Source: Candidatus Stammera capleta (GTDB lineage Bacteria; Pseudomonadota; Gammaproteobacteria; Enterobacterales; Enterobacteriaceae). Taken from it: a DNA stretch of 61,874 nt. The position numbers were made by a program, and so were the translations under genes. Shown here piece by piece: positions 26,121 to 36,396 of this stretch. A model generated the notes under the pieces. That model was not told where the DNA came from. It made no database searches and saw only the letters and a program-made list of their open reading frames with translations. The stretch is taken from the NCBI GenBank assembly GCA_015134375.1, contig CP043980.1, positions 34,510-96,383 of the forward strand. Reading direction: 5' to 3'. Every line of letters starts with the position of its first letter. The first letter of the stretch is position 1.

Positions 26121-27449
26121 TTAATAATATTTTTTTTTTAAAATCGATAAATATTTATTAGAAATAAATATATTTTGTATTTGATTTATTATATCTATGA
26201 TAACTACAACCATTATTAATATTGATGTTCCACTTAAATTAAATTTAATTTTAATAATTTCATATATAAAATCAGGAATTATACAAACTATACACATATA
26301 TATAGAATTAAATAAAGTCAAACGTAATACAATTTTTTTTATAAAATTAGTAGTAAACCAACCTGGTCTAATATTTGGTATATAAGCCCCAGTTTTTTTT
26401 AAATTTTCAGAAATATTAGTAGGATCAAAAATTAATAAAGTATAAAAAAAACAAAAAAATATTATTAATGATAAATAAAAAAACAAATATAAAAAATTTT
26501 TAAAATATAAAAAACCTAAAAAATAATTAAAAAAAAATAAATTAAAATTATTTTTTAATCAAACAAATATTATATAAGGAAAAAAAATAATACTTGAAGC
26601 AAATATAGTTGGTATAACACCAGCAATATTTATTTTAAAAGGTAAATAAGTATTATTATAATCTATAAAAGAAGAATATCTATTTTTTTGATAACCTTTA
26701 AAAGCATATTGTATTAATATTTTTCTTTTAGCAACTTCAATCATAACAATAAAAAAAATAAATATAAATAAAATTAATAATAAAATAAATAATTTAAATA
26801 AAAATATATAATTTATTTTATATAATTTAAATATGTCAAAAAAAAAATTATGTAAATTAGAAATAATTCCTATAAAAATAATTACTGAAACTCCATTACT
26901 TAATCCTACAAAATCTGTTATTTGTTCACCTAATCACATTAAAAACATAGTACTAGTAACTAAACTAGTGATAGATATAAAAAAAAATAAATATTTATTA
27001 ATTAAAATATTATTATATATACTATTAATCTTTAAAATTACTATAGATAATAAAATAGATTGAAAAACAGATAAAAAAAATGTTAAATATTTTATATATC
27101 TATTAATTTTAAATTTATTATCCATATCATTATTTTTATTTAATTTTTTTAAAAAAGGTAATACAAAAACCAATAATTGTATTATTATTGAAGAAGATAT
27201 ATAAGGCATTATACCTAACATAAATATAGAAGAATGTAATAAATAATTATTAGTAAATAACCTCAAAAAATCTATAAAACTAATATTATAATAATTTAAA
27301 TTATTTTTAATATTATAATTAATTAAACCAGGTATAGTAATAAAATTACCTAAACGTAATATAATTATACTATATAATAAAAAAAGTAATTTTTTTTTAA
27401 ATTCATTAAAATTATGAATTATATTATCAAACATTTTATTTATACTCAT
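26121..27449 (-). CDS. secY: Protein translocase subunit SecY
   Basis: SecY is the channel of the Sec translocon in the inner membrane. It has 442 residues (E. coli 443) with about ten hydrophobic segments. TGA codons that split the frame are Trp. Recognisable blocks are LPFLKKLNKN, the plug-side YISSSIIIQLL, the cytoplasmic loop QYAFKGYQKNRYS (E. coli YAKRQQGRR region), PFKINIAGVIPTIFASS, and FKKTGAYIPNIRPG. Its retention shows that the cell still inserts or exports proteins. Confidence 0.96.
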
Positions 27450-27466
27450 ATTTTTTTTTTATAATA

Positions 27467-27901
27467 TTAACTACTAAAATTCAATTTATTTTTTACTCCA
27501 TTAGAAATTTTTATATTTTTATCAATAATTTTAATATTTTTTCTATATAAATTACCATTTAATATAATTTTTACATATTTTATATTTAAAGGAATTATTT
27601 TTTTTTTTTTTAACAAATGTAAATTAATTACACTATTATCTTTAAAAATATTTAAATCAGACAAACGAACTTCAACACACTTATTACTATTAAAATTATT
27701 AAAACCAAACTTAGGTATACGACGATAAAATGGAGTTTGACCTCCTTCAAATCCTCTCCTTTTTTTATAACCAGATCTAGATTTTTGACCTTTATGTCCT
27801 CTACCACAAGTTTTACCTAAACCAGTACCTATACCTCTACCTACCCTTTTAAATTTAAATTTAGATTTTTTATTATACCTTAATTTATTTATTAATAACA
27901 T
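27467..27901 (-). CDS. rplO: 50S ribosomal protein L15
   Basis: It has 144 residues, equal to E. coli. It shows the glycine-rich [41 protein letters not shown], and a shorter diverged C-terminal half. It has no TGA. The next gene upstream is rpsE; rpmD, which normally separates them, is missing. Confidence 0.96.
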   Translation of the reverse strand: MLLINKLRYNKKSKFKFKRVGRGIGTGLGKTCGRGHKGQKSRSGYKKRRGFEGGQTPFYRRIPKFGFNNFNSNKCVEVRLSDLNIFKDNSVINLHLLKKKKIIPLNIKYVKIILNGNLYRKNIKIIDKNIKISNGVKNKLNFSS

Positions 27902-27946
27902 TTGAAAGAAAAAATAAAATTATAATATTTATTATATAATATATAT

Positions 27947-28012
27947 AATTTTTAAAATTACAATAATTATTTAATATTAATAAAAATTTTTAAAATTACA
28001 ATAATCATTTAA
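27947..28012. repeat. Imperfect 28-bp direct repeat in the former rpmD position
   Basis: Two 28-bp copies with one mismatch lie at 27947-27974 and 27985-28012, 38 bp start to start, each beginning AATTTTTAAAATTACAATAA. The repeat fills most of the 125-bp gap between rpsE and rplO, where E. coli carries rpmD (L30). No 55-60 codon L30 frame can fit. It may be deletion debris or a tandem duplication. Confidence 0.85.
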
Positions 28013-28026
28013 AATTAAAAATATAA

Positions 28027-28524
28027 TTAATTTAAAATTTGTTTCAAAGATTTACCTCTTTTCAAAGAAACATACAAAGGTGATTGCATATTAGATAATG
28101 TTAATATTGTAGCTTTTACAACATTAATAGGATTAGTAGAACCATAACATTTAGATAAAATATTTTTTATTCCTGCTACTTCAAATATTGCTTTCATACA
28201 TTTACTAGCTATTATACCTGTACCATCACATGCAGGTTTAATAAAAACAAAAGAACGTAAATATTTACCTTTAATAGTATATCTAATAGTATTTTTTTTA
28301 TTTAAAATTATATTAATCATATTTTTTTTAGATTTATTTATAGACTTTTGTATAGCAATAGGAACTTCTCTAGATTTTCCATATCCATAACCAACACTAC
28401 CTTTTTTATTACCTACTACCGTTAAAGCAGAAAAAGAAAATATTCTACCTCCTTTAACTGTTTTAGATATTCTATTAACAAATATTAATTTTTCAAAAAA
28501 ATCATTATTTAAATTATTTTTCAT
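28027..28524 (-). CDS. rpsE: 30S ribosomal protein S5
   Basis: It has 165 residues (E. coli 167). It shows the dsRBD-like N-terminal domain with [23 protein letters not shown] and [15 protein letters not shown], then the C-terminal block [22 protein letters not shown] (here [13 protein letters not shown]). S5 helps decoding accuracy. It has no TGA codon. Confidence 0.97.
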   Translation of the reverse strand: MKNNLNNDFFEKLIFVNRISKTVKGGRIFSFSALTVVGNKKGSVGYGYGKSREVPIAIQKSINKSKKNMINIILNKKNTIRYTIKGKYLRSFVFIKPACDGTGIIASKCMKAIFEVAGIKNILSKCYGSTNPINVVKATILTLSNMQSPLYVSLKRGKSLKQILN

Positions 28525-28554
28525 ATAATAATAATAAACTTTAATTAAATTAAT

Positions 28555-28911
28555 CTAAAATAATAAACCATATTTACGAGCATAATCTGCTAAATATTTT
28601 ACCCTACCATGATATTTAAAACCTGATCTATCAAAAACAACATTTAATAAATTTCTTTTTAAACATCTTTTAGCTATTAATTTACCTATTAATTTAGATG
28701 CTCTTATATTACCTTTATTTATATTTTTAAATCTTTTCTCTAAAGTAGATGCCGATAAAAAAACATAAGATTTATTATTTTTAAAATAAATTATTTGAGC
28801 ATAAATATTATTAGAAGATTTATATACAACCAAACGATATTTATCTTTATTTTTTAATATTGAACGAAATTTTTTACATCTACGTAATCTATTTTTCTTT
28901 TTATTTATCAT
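28555..28911 (-). CDS. rplR: 50S ribosomal protein L18
   Basis: It has 118 residues (E. coli 117). It begins MINKKNRLRRCKKFR and ends HGRVKYLADYARKYGLLF, matching E. coli HGRVQALADAAREAGLQF. L18 binds 5S rRNA. The stop is TAG, one of the few non-TAA stops here. Confidence 0.96.
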   Translation of the reverse strand: MINKKKNRLRRCKKFRSILKNKDKYRLVVYKSSNNIYAQIIYFKNNKSYVFLSASTLEKRFKNINKGNIRASKLIGKLIAKRCLKRNLLNVVFDRSGFKYHGRVKYLADYARKYGLLF

Positions 28912-28917
28912 ATATTA

Positions 28918-29460
28918 TTATTTACTTTGTTTTTTATATTCTTTAATACGAACAATTTCATTTAAATAACGTATACCCTTACCTTTTCTATAATTCTCAG
29001 GAGGTTTAAAAGATCTTATTCTAGAAGCTACTTGACCTACTAATTGTTTATCAAAACCTTTAATTATTATTTCATTATTAGATTTACAAAAAATTTTAAT
29101 TTCTTTAGGTATTATATATTCAATATTATGTGAATATCCAATATTTAATAACAATTTATTATTATTTATACTTACTTTATAACCTATACCTATTAAAATT
29201 AACTTTTTTTTAAAACCTTTATGTAATCCAATTACAGCATTATTTAAAATAGATCTAAAAGTACCTATAAAAGAAATATTTTTTTTACTATAATTTTTTA
29301 ATTTTAAACTAATAGTTTTATTATTAATTAAAACATCAATATAATTTGGTATAAAATATTTAATTTTTAAATTGTTTTTAATAAAATAAATAAAATTATT
29401 TTTAATTTTTACATCTATATCATTATATATAAATATAGGATTTTTAGCAATTCTAAACAT
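28918..29460 (-). CDS. rplF: 50S ribosomal protein L6
   Basis: It has 180 residues (E. coli 177). It starts MFRIAKNPIFIY, equivalent to MSRVAKAPVVVP, and ends with the conserved RSFKPPENYRKGKGIRY block that contacts the sarcin-ricin loop. The middle is diverged with many Ile/Asn substitutions. An AAAGG ribosome site precedes the start. Confidence 0.96.
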   Translation of the reverse strand: MFRIAKNPIFIYNDIDVKIKNNFIYFIKNNLKIKYFIPNYIDVLINNKTISLKLKNYSKKNISFIGTFRSILNNAVIGLHKGFKKKLILIGIGYKVSINNNKLLLNIGYSHNIEYIIPKEIKIFCKSNNEIIIKGFDKQLVGQVASRIRSFKPPENYRKGKGIRYLNEIVRIKEYKKQSK

Positions 29461-29469
29461 TTTAACCTT

Positions 29470-29856
29470 TTAAAAAACATAACAAATAATTTCACCACCA
29501 ATTTTTAACCTTCTAGCTTCTTTATCTGTTAAAACCCCAAAAGATGTAGAAATAATACAAATACCTAAACCAGACATAATTATTGGTATATTTTTATAAC
29601 TTTTATATATTCTTAAACTAGGTTTACTAATTTTTTTTATTTTAGTAATAACTGGATTATTTAAAAAATATTTTAATTTAACTAAAATTTTATTATTATT
29701 TTTTATTACATAATTTTTTATAAAACCTTCATTTAATAATATTTTTAATATAGATTCTTTAATTTTAGAATAATATATTAAAACACTTTTTTTTTTAGAT
29801 AATTGACCATTTCTTATATTAGTCAACATATTACTTATAGGATCTTGAATATTCAT
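29470..29856 (-). CDS. rpsH: 30S ribosomal protein S8
   Basis: It has 128 residues (E. coli 130). It begins with [15 protein letters not shown] and ends [19 protein letters not shown]-like (here [23 protein letters not shown]). S8 binds helix 21 of 16S rRNA. In E. coli it is also the spc operon repressor; whether that control survives cannot be seen here. Confidence 0.96.
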   Translation of the reverse strand: MNIQDPISNMLTNIRNGQLSKKKSVLIYYSKIKESILKILLNEGFIKNYVIKNNNKILVKLKYFLNNPVITKIKKISKPSLRIYKSYKNIPIIMSGLGICIISTSFGVLTDKEARRLKIGGEIICYVF

Positions 29857-29879
29857 TTATATTTTTATTTTAAAAAAAA

Positions 29880-30185
29880 TTATCAACTAGACTTTTTCAA
29901 ACCTGGTATATATCCTTTACAAGCAAATTCCCTAAACTTAATTCTACTTAAACCAAACTTTCTCATATAAGAATAAGATCTACCAGTAATATTACATCTA
30001 TTTCTACTACGAACATAACTAGAATCTCTAGGTAAAGATTGTAATTTAACAATACTTTTTCATCTGTCTAAATTAGAAGTATTTAAATTAGAAATTATTT
30101 TTTTTAAATAAACTCTTTTTTTAAAAAATTTATTAATTAAAAATTTTCTTTTTTTTTCACGAATTATAATAGATTTTTTAGCCAT
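29880..30185 (-). CDS. rpsN: 30S ribosomal protein S14
   Basis: It has 101 residues, exactly the E. coli length. It starts [13 protein letters not shown] and includes [17 protein letters not shown] and [12 protein letters not shown]. Trp in DRW is TGA. The last sense codon before TAA is also TGA (29883-29885), giving the terminal KKSSW that matches E. coli KKASW. It is the long, zinc-free form of S14. Confidence 0.96.
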
Positions 30186-30200
30186 AAATTATATATATTA

Positions 30201-30740
30201 TTATTTACGAAACGGGAATAAAAATTTATTAAATAAATAAAAAGACTCCTTATAATTACAATTATTTAATACTATAGATATATTCATACCATATATAAAT
30301 TTTACATTTTCATAATTAATTTCTGGAAAAATAGTATGTTCTTTAATACCAATATTTAAATTTCCATTTTTATCTATAGATTTATTTGAAAAACCTCTAA
30401 AATCTCTTATTCTAGGAATAATTATAAATATTAATTTATCAAAAAAATTTCACATATTTTTATTTCTTAAAGTTACCTTACATCCTATTGGCATACCATA
30501 CCTTATTTTAAAATTAGATATAGATTTTTTAGATTTAGTTATTATAGCTTTTTGACATGATATTAAACTTAAATCATTTAAAACTATTTTAAAATATTTA
30601 TCCTCTAAAAATTTATTACTTAATCCTATATTAATTACTATCTTAATTAATTTAGGTACTTGCATATAAGAACTATAGTTAAATTTTTTAATAAATTTAT
30701 TTACTATAACTTTTTTATATAAAATAAATAATTTACTCAT
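30201..30740 (-). CDS. rplE: 50S ribosomal protein L5
   Basis: It has 179 residues, exactly the E. coli length, when the TGA at 30450-30452 is read as Trp. It shows KIVINIGLSNK, GCKVTLRNKNMW, the conserved PRIRDFRGFSNKS and the end LFPFRK. L5 binds 5S rRNA and contacts P-site tRNA. Confidence 0.96.
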
Positions 30741-30746
30741 ATAATA

Positions 30747-31061
30747 TTATATTAATATATTATTTAATTTCAAATAACGAAATTTTTTGTTTTTTATATA
30801 ACGAAAACCTATTTTAGACCTTTTATTTCTTTTACTACAAAAATGACTAATATTAGAAATATGAATTTTAGATTCTTTTTTAATTATACCCCCTATTACA
30901 TTATTAGATGGAATAGATTTTTTATGTTTATAAACCATTTTTAAACCATTTATTATAACTCTATCAATTTTTTTATAAATTTTTTTTATAAAACCAATCT
31001 TACCTTTATCTTTTCCAGATATTATTAAAACTTCATCATTTAATTTAAATTTTTTAGACAT
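30747..31061 (-). CDS. rplX: 50S ribosomal protein L24
   Basis: It has 104 residues, as in E. coli. The KOW motif DEVLIISGKDKGKIGFIKK is clear, followed by KSIPSNNVIGGIIKKES. L24 initiates 50S assembly. It has no TGA. Confidence 0.96.
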   Translation of the reverse strand: MSKKFKLNDEVLIISGKDKGKIGFIKKIYKKIDRVIINGLKMVYKHKKSIPSNNVIGGIIKKESKIHISNISHFCSKRNKRSKIGFRYIKNKKFRYLKLNNILI

Positions 31062-31081
31062 ATTATTTTAAAATTAATTAT

Positions 31082-31453
31082 TTACAATACTTCAGGTGCC
31101 AAAGATATAATTTTCATAAATTTTTCTGTACGTAATTCTCTAGTTACAGGTCCAAAAATTCTTGTTCCTAAAGGTAAATAATTAATATTATTTACTATTA
31201 CACAACAATTACTATCAAATCTTATTAAAGAACCATCAGATCTATTAATACCATATTTAGTTCTTACAACTAAAGCAGTTAAAACATCACCTTTTTTAAC
31301 TTTACTATTAGAAATAACTTGTTTAACAGCAATTTTAATTAAATCTCCTATTTTTGCATATCTTTTTTTTGAACCACCTAAAACTTTAATACACATAACT
31401 ATTTTAGCACCTGAATTATCAGCTACTAATAACATAGATCTTTCTTGTATCAT
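31082..31453 (-). CDS. rplN: 50S ribosomal protein L14
   Basis: It has 123 residues, exactly the E. coli length. It starts [17 protein letters not shown] and ends [11 protein letters not shown] strong AAGGA ribosome site lies about eight bases before the ATG and overlaps the rpsQ stop region. It is highly conserved and without TGA. Confidence 0.97.
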   Translation of the reverse strand: MIQERSMLLVADNSGAKIVMCIKVLGGSKKRYAKIGDLIKIAVKQVISNSKVKKGDVLTALVVRTKYGINRSDGSLIRFDSNCCVIVNNINYLPLGTRIFGPVTRELRTEKFMKIISLAPEVL

Positions 31454-31464
31454 AAAACATCCTT

Positions 31465-31698
31465 CTAATTTTTCAATATTCTATTTAGAATTCAAAATTT
31501 AGTTTTAGAAATAGGTCTACATCTTTTAACTTCTATATAATCATTAATTTTACATAAATTCTCATTATCATGAACTTTAATTTTATATTTTCTTTTAATA
31601 TATTTATTATAAATTTTATGTTTTATTAATTTTTTAATAATTATAATTAAAGTCTTATCAGAACTCTTTTTATATACAATTCCTTTTAATATTTTCAT
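31465..31698 (-). CDS. rpsQ: 30S ribosomal protein S17
   Basis: It has 77 residues (E. coli 84, with a shorter N-terminus here). It has the OB-fold blocks [26 protein letters not shown]-like (here [11 protein letters not shown]), and [10 protein letters not shown]. The Trp is TGA at 31492-31494, equal to E. coli SKTKSW. It ends WILNRILKN and then TAG. Confidence 0.95.
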
Positions 31699-31707
31699 TA
31701 TATTATA

Positions 31708-31890
31708 TTAAATACATAATCTAGTTTTAATTCAACAAATTTTTCTTTTACATAATTTTATTAAATGTGTTTTTTTTAATTTATTAGAATATAATTTAGA
31801 TTTTAAAATAAATAATTCTTTATATAAATTAAATAATTCTATATTTAAATCTTTTAAATTTTTATTTTTATAAATACTTAATATTTTCAT
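31708..31890 (-). CDS. rpmC: 50S ribosomal protein L29
   Basis: It has 60 residues (E. coli 63). It starts [16 protein letters not shown] and ends RKICWIKTRL, with Trp as TGA at 31732-31734. It has the two-helix coiled-coil pattern of L29. Its ATG lies inside the end of rplP if rplP reads through TGA (13-bp overlap). Confidence 0.93.
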
Positions 31891-32303
31891 AAAGACTCTT
31901 CTTTAATTACAAACATTGTTTTAACTGATAATTTAGCAGAAGCTAATTTAAATACATTTTTAGCTTTAACAATACTTAATCCTGAAATTTCATATAATAT
32001 TTTACCAGGTTTAACTACAGCTACTCAATATTCTACATTACCTTTACCTTTACCCATTCTTACTTCTAAAGGTTTTTTTGTAATTGGTTTATCTGGAAAT
32101 ATTCTTATTCACATTTTACCATTATTTTTAACAAATCTAGTAATAACTTTACGTGCAGATTCTATTTGTCTAGAACTTAAACTACCCCTAGTAACAGCTT
32201 TTAAACCAAATTCCCCAAAATTTACTTTATTATCATTAGAAAAACCTTTGTTACGACCTTTATGTAATTTTTTATATTTAGTTCTTTTAGGTTGTAAAAT
32301 CAT
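31878..32303 (-). CDS. rplP: 50S ribosomal protein L16
   Basis: L16 organises the A-site region of the 50S. It starts [20 protein letters not shown] and contains [16 protein letters not shown] (Trp as TGA, 32109-32111) and [13 protein letters not shown]. After KEESL the frame meets TGA at 31887-31889, overlapping the rpmC ATG. With UGA=Trp the protein ends SLWKY at TAA 31878-31880 (141 residues); otherwise it has 138. E. coli has 136. The extra tail is at the C-terminus, where length varies. Confidence 0.94.
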
Positions 32304-32313
32304 AATTAATAAA

Positions 32314-33012
32314 TTACTTTTTTTTAATAATCTTTCTTATATAATTAAAATTTGATCTATTTAAATTTTTTATCAAAAAATATTTATCTAAAACTTCACC
32401 TTTAAATATTCAAACTTTTATACCTATAACTCCATAATTTGTAAAAGCTTCAGAAAAACCATAATCTATATTAGCTCTTAAAGTATGTAAAGGTATTCTA
32501 CCTTCTTTATATCATTCTTTTCTAGCTATTTCAACCCCTCCTAATCTACCACTAACTTTAACTTTTATACCTTTTGCTCCTAAACGAATAGAATTAGAAA
32601 TAACTCTTTTAATTACTCTCCTAAACATCATTCTTTTTTCTAATTGAATAGCAATATTATGAGAAACTAAATAAGCATCTAATTCAGGTTTCCTAATTTC
32701 AAAAATATTTATTTGAGAAGGAACTCCTGTAATTAATTTAATTTTATTTCTTAATTTCTCTACATCCTCACCTTTTTTTCCTATAACTATACCAGGACGA
32801 GCAGTATATATAGTTATTTTTATACTTTTAGCTGGCCTCTCAATAATTATTTTAGAAACTAAAGCTCTAAATAATTTTTTATATAAATAACATCTAACTA
32901 AATAATCATTATTTAATATTTTAGAAAAATCTTTACTATTAGAAACTCAAGAAGAATTTCATGAATTTATTATACCTAATCTAAAAACATTAGGATTAAC
33001 TTTTTGACCCAT
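32314..33012 (-). CDS. rpsC: 30S ribosomal protein S3
   Basis: It has 232 residues (E. coli 233). It starts [14 protein letters not shown] and shows the KH domain [16 protein letters not shown], the block [11 protein letters not shown] and [15 protein letters not shown]. Several Trp codons are TGA (for example NSWNSSW near the start and KEWYKEG), so the standard code leaves no long frame here at all. Confidence 0.96.
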
Positions 33013-33035
33013 ATAAATAACTCAAAATTTATAAA

Positions 33036-33365
33036 TTAATAAGATACATATAAAACTATATTACTAGTTTTTTTTAATATATAATTAACTCTACCTTTAG
33101 CTCTTGGAAATACCCTTTTCATAAAAGAACCTTTATCTACTAAAATTTTAGATACTTTTAATAAAGTTAATTTCAATTTATAATTATTAACAGCATTATA
33201 AATAGCTGAATTTAAAACTTTTTTTAATATAAAAGATGATTTTTTATTAATAAAAGATAAAATATTTAAAGCATCAATAACATTTTTACCTTTAATAACA
33301 TTACATAAAAATCTTACCTTGTTAGGTGAAGACCTAACATTTTTTAACTTAGAAAAAATTTCCAT
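33036..33365 (-). CDS. rplV: 50S ribosomal protein L22
   Basis: It has 109 residues (E. coli 110). It has NVRSSPNKVRFLCNVIKGK and the exit-tunnel hairpin VDKGSFMKRVFPRAKGRVNYILKK-like block, here preserved apart from conservative changes. It has no TGA. Confidence 0.96.
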   Translation of the reverse strand: MEIFSKLKNVRSSPNKVRFLCNVIKGKNVIDALNILSFINKKSSFILKKVLNSAIYNAVNNYKLKLTLLKVSKILVDKGSFMKRVFPRAKGRVNYILKKTSNIVLYVSY

Positions 33366-33387
33366 AAATTTATAGTTTAAAAAAAAA

Positions 33388-33669
33388 TTAGTCTTTTTTA
33401 AATTTTTTATTTGATAAAGAATGACCTTTATAAGTTCTTGTAGGAGAAAATTCCCCTAATTTATGACCTATCATTTCTTCAGTAATAAAAACAGGTATAT
33501 GAGTCCTACCATTATGAACATAAATAGTTAAACCTATCATATTTGGTAAAATAGTAGAACGTCTTGACCAAGTTTTTAAAGGTTTGTTATCATTATTTTT
33601 TATTTTATTTTTAACTTTATTAAACAAATGAATATCAATAAAAGGACCTTTTTTAAAAGATCTAGACAT
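33388..33669 (-). CDS. rpsS: 30S ribosomal protein S19
   Basis: It has 93 residues (E. coli 92). It starts [15 protein letters not shown] and includes [14 protein letters not shown] and [15 protein letters not shown]. Its Trp is TGG rather than TGA, showing that both codons are in use. A clear AAGAGGA ribosome site precedes the ATG. Confidence 0.97.
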   Translation of the reverse strand: MSRSFKKGPFIDIHLFNKVKNKIKNNDNKPLKTWSRRSTILPNMIGLTIYVHNGRTHIPVFITEEMIGHKLGEFSPTRTYKGHSLSNKKFKKD

Positions 33670-33693
33670 ATAATTCCTCTTATAAAAAAAAAA

Positions 33694-34518
33694 TTATTTA
33701 ATATATCTTGGTTTTAATATAAACTTAGAAGTAAATTTATTTTTTCTTGTCCTTTTTCCTTTACATTTAATTCCTAAAGGACTAACAGGATGTTTTCCAA
33801 AATTACGACCTTCACCACCTCCATGAGGATGATCTACAGGATTCATAGCTGTACCTCTAACAGTAGGTCTTATACCTAATCAACGAGAACAACCAGCTTT
33901 TCCTAATACTTTTAACATATGTTCAGAATTACCTAATTCACCTATAGTAGCTTTACAATAACTGTTAATACTTCTAATTTCACCTGATTTTAGTTTTATA
34001 TTAACATATTTATCATGTTTAGAAACTAACTGAGCATAAGAACCAGCAGATCTTATTAATTGACCTCCTTTATTTAACTTTAACTCTATATTATGTATTA
34101 AAATTCCTACAGGAATTTTATACAAAGGTAAACAATTACCTAATTTAATTTCTACATTATCTCCAGAAATTATTTCATCACCTACTTTTAAACCTTTAGG
34201 ATATAAAATATATCTTCTTTCTCCATCTATATATAAAATTAATGCTATTAAACTAGATCTATTAGGATCATATTCTATTCTTTCTATAAAACCTTTAATA
34301 TTATATTTATCTCTTTTAAAATCTATTAACCTATACTTTTTTTTATGACCCCCCCCTATATGTCTAGTTGTAATTCTACCATTATTATTTCTACCACCTT
34401 TTTTTTTTTTAAAAATTAATAAATTTTTATAAGGTTTTCCTTTATAAACATAAGGTAAATATGTTTTAACTTTATGCCTCCTACCTGGAGAAGTTGGTTT
34501 ATATTTTACTAAAATCAT
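33694..34518 (-). CDS. rplB: 50S ribosomal protein L2
   Basis: It has 274 residues (E. coli 273). It starts [15 protein letters not shown] and has [19 protein letters not shown]. The C-terminal block after the TGA-Trp at 33880-33882 reads [20 protein letters not shown], with the family GGEGR loop carrying the conserved His. L2 is needed for peptidyl transfer and subunit joining. Confidence 0.97.
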
Positions 34519-34523
34519 TTTTA

Positions 34524-34820
34524 TTATTTATATTTAATATTATCTATTTTTAGATTTTCACCTTTTTTTAAAAAAATATAAGCTTTTTTTCATTTATATA
34601 TTTTTAAACTATTATTTTTTTTATTTAAAATATTTTTTTTAACTATAATAGTTCTTATTTTAAGAACTTTTAAATTAAAATATTTAACAAAAACATTTAA
34701 TATTTGAAATTTATTATAACATTTATTAACTTTAAATATTACCACATTATTTTTTTTTGAAAGATAAAAAAACTTTTCAGTTAAATAAAAACTTTTTAAA
34801 ACTATATTATTAATATTCAT
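34524..34820 (-). CDS. rplW: 50S ribosomal protein L23
   Basis: It has 98 residues (E. coli 100). It is diverged but contains [20 protein letters not shown] and, after the TGA-Trp at 34590-34592, [14 protein letters not shown], equal to E. coli DWKKAYVTLKEGQNL. It ends with two consecutive TAA triplets. L23 is the docking site for trigger factor and SRP at the tunnel exit. Confidence 0.94.
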
Positions 34821-34821
34821 T

Positions 34822-35427
34822 TTATAATAATTTACTTTCTATATATTTAATAGAACTAACATCAAATATTATACTTCTAAAAGATATTAAATCTATAACA
34901 CTAATATGATAAACATCACAAACTTTAAAATTATATAAATTTCTAGAAGAAAGTATAATATTATTATCTAATTTATTTAAAATAATTAAACATCTAAAAT
35001 TATTAATAAAATTAAAATATTTTAAAAAATATTTAGTTTTAGGTTTCAAAATTAATATTTTTTTAAATATAAAAATATTATTTTTAATAAATAATTTAGA
35101 TAAAATCATTTTTAAAGCTAATCTATAAACTTTTTTATTAATTTTAAAATTATAATTTTTTGGTTTAGATGCAAAAGTAACACCACCTGATCTTCATATA
35201 GGACTCTTAGTAGAACCAGATCTAGCTCTACCTGTACCTTTTTGTCTTCATGGTTTTTTATTTGAACCAGAAACTTCAGATCTAGATTTTTGACATGAAT
35301 TACCTTTTCTTTTATTATTTTTATAACAAGTAATTACTTCATGTACTAAATAATTATTAAAACTAATATTAAATATATTATTTGATAATGATACAATTTC
35401 TTTTGTATCAAATAATTTAATTTTCAT
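34822..35427 (-). CDS. rplD: 50S ribosomal protein L4
   Basis: It has 201 residues, exactly the E. coli length. The tunnel loop QKGTGRARSGSTKSPIWRSGG is kept, with Trp codons as TGA (KKPWRQ, SPIWRS). The C-terminal part is diverged and rich in Ile and Asn. In E. coli L4 also represses the S10 operon; that control cannot be judged here. Confidence 0.96.
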
Positions 35428-35436
35428 TATTATTAT

Positions 35437-36066
35437 TTAACTCTTTTTAATAGAAGATTTAATAAATACAAAACTATTGTTATAACCAGGTATACATCCT
35501 TTAATTAATAAAATTCTCTTTTTAAAATAAATTTTAATTATTTTAAGATTTTGAATTGTAACCTTTACATTACCTAAATGTCCAGACATCTTTTTACCTT
35601 TAAATACTCTTCCAGGTGTTTGATTTTGACCTATTGAACCTGGAACTCTATGAGATAAAGAATTACCATGAGATTTATCTTGAGACTTAAAATTTCATCT
35701 TTTTATAGTACCACTAAATCCTTTACCTTTACTTATACCAGTAACATCAACATATTTAATATTTTTAAATATATTTAAATTAATTAACTGACCTATTTTA
35801 TTATGAATTTTTTTTATATAAGGTATACTTCATATACCACCTATTCCAGGTTTTACTTTACTTTTTTTAAATATTCCTAATAAAGATTTTTTAACTTTTT
35901 TTTTATTTTTTTTATTAATAGTTATTTCAATATTATTTATATTATTTTTACTATTAATATTAACTATAATATTATCATATATTTTAATTAATGTAACAGG
36001 AAAAGAAAAATTTTTTTTATCAAATATTCTAGTCATACCTATTTTAATACCAACTAAAGTAATCAT
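35437..36066 (-). CDS. rplC: 50S ribosomal protein L3
   Basis: It has 209 residues, exactly the E. coli length. It begins [16 protein letters not shown] and has [45 protein letters not shown]-type loops near the peptidyl transferase centre. TGA at 35830-35832 is Trp. The end is IKSSIKKS. Confidence 0.96.
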
Positions 36067-36071
36067 ATTTT

Positions 36072-36383
36072 TTAATCCAAAATAATTTTTACATCAACAC
36101 CTGAAGCTAAATCTAATTTCATTAAAGCATCAACAGTTTTTTCTGTAGGTTTAACAATATCTATTAATCTTTTATGTGTCCTAATTTCATATTGATCTCT
36201 AGCATCTTTATCAACATGTGGTGAACTTAAAACAGTATATTTACTAATAGAAGTAGGTAAAGGAATAGGACCACAAACTTTAGCCCCAGTTTTTTTAGCA
36301 GTTCCTATAATCTCTATAGTAGAAATATCAATTAATCTATGATCAAAAGATTTAAGTTTTATTCTAATTCTTTGATTATGCAT
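36072..36383 (-). CDS. rpsJ: 30S ribosomal protein S10
   Basis: It has 103 residues, exactly the E. coli length. It starts [19 protein letters not shown] and has [27 protein letters not shown]-type sequence, close to E. coli. It is the first gene of the S10 operon and follows tuf by 13 bp, so the str and S10 operons are fused here. Confidence 0.97.
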   Translation of the reverse strand: MHNQRIRIKLKSFDHRLIDISTIEIIGTAKKTGAKVCGPIPLPTSISKYTVLSSPHVDKDARDQYEIRTHKRLIDIVKPTEKTVDALMKLDLASGVDVKIILD

Positions 36384-36396
36384 ATTATAAAATAAA

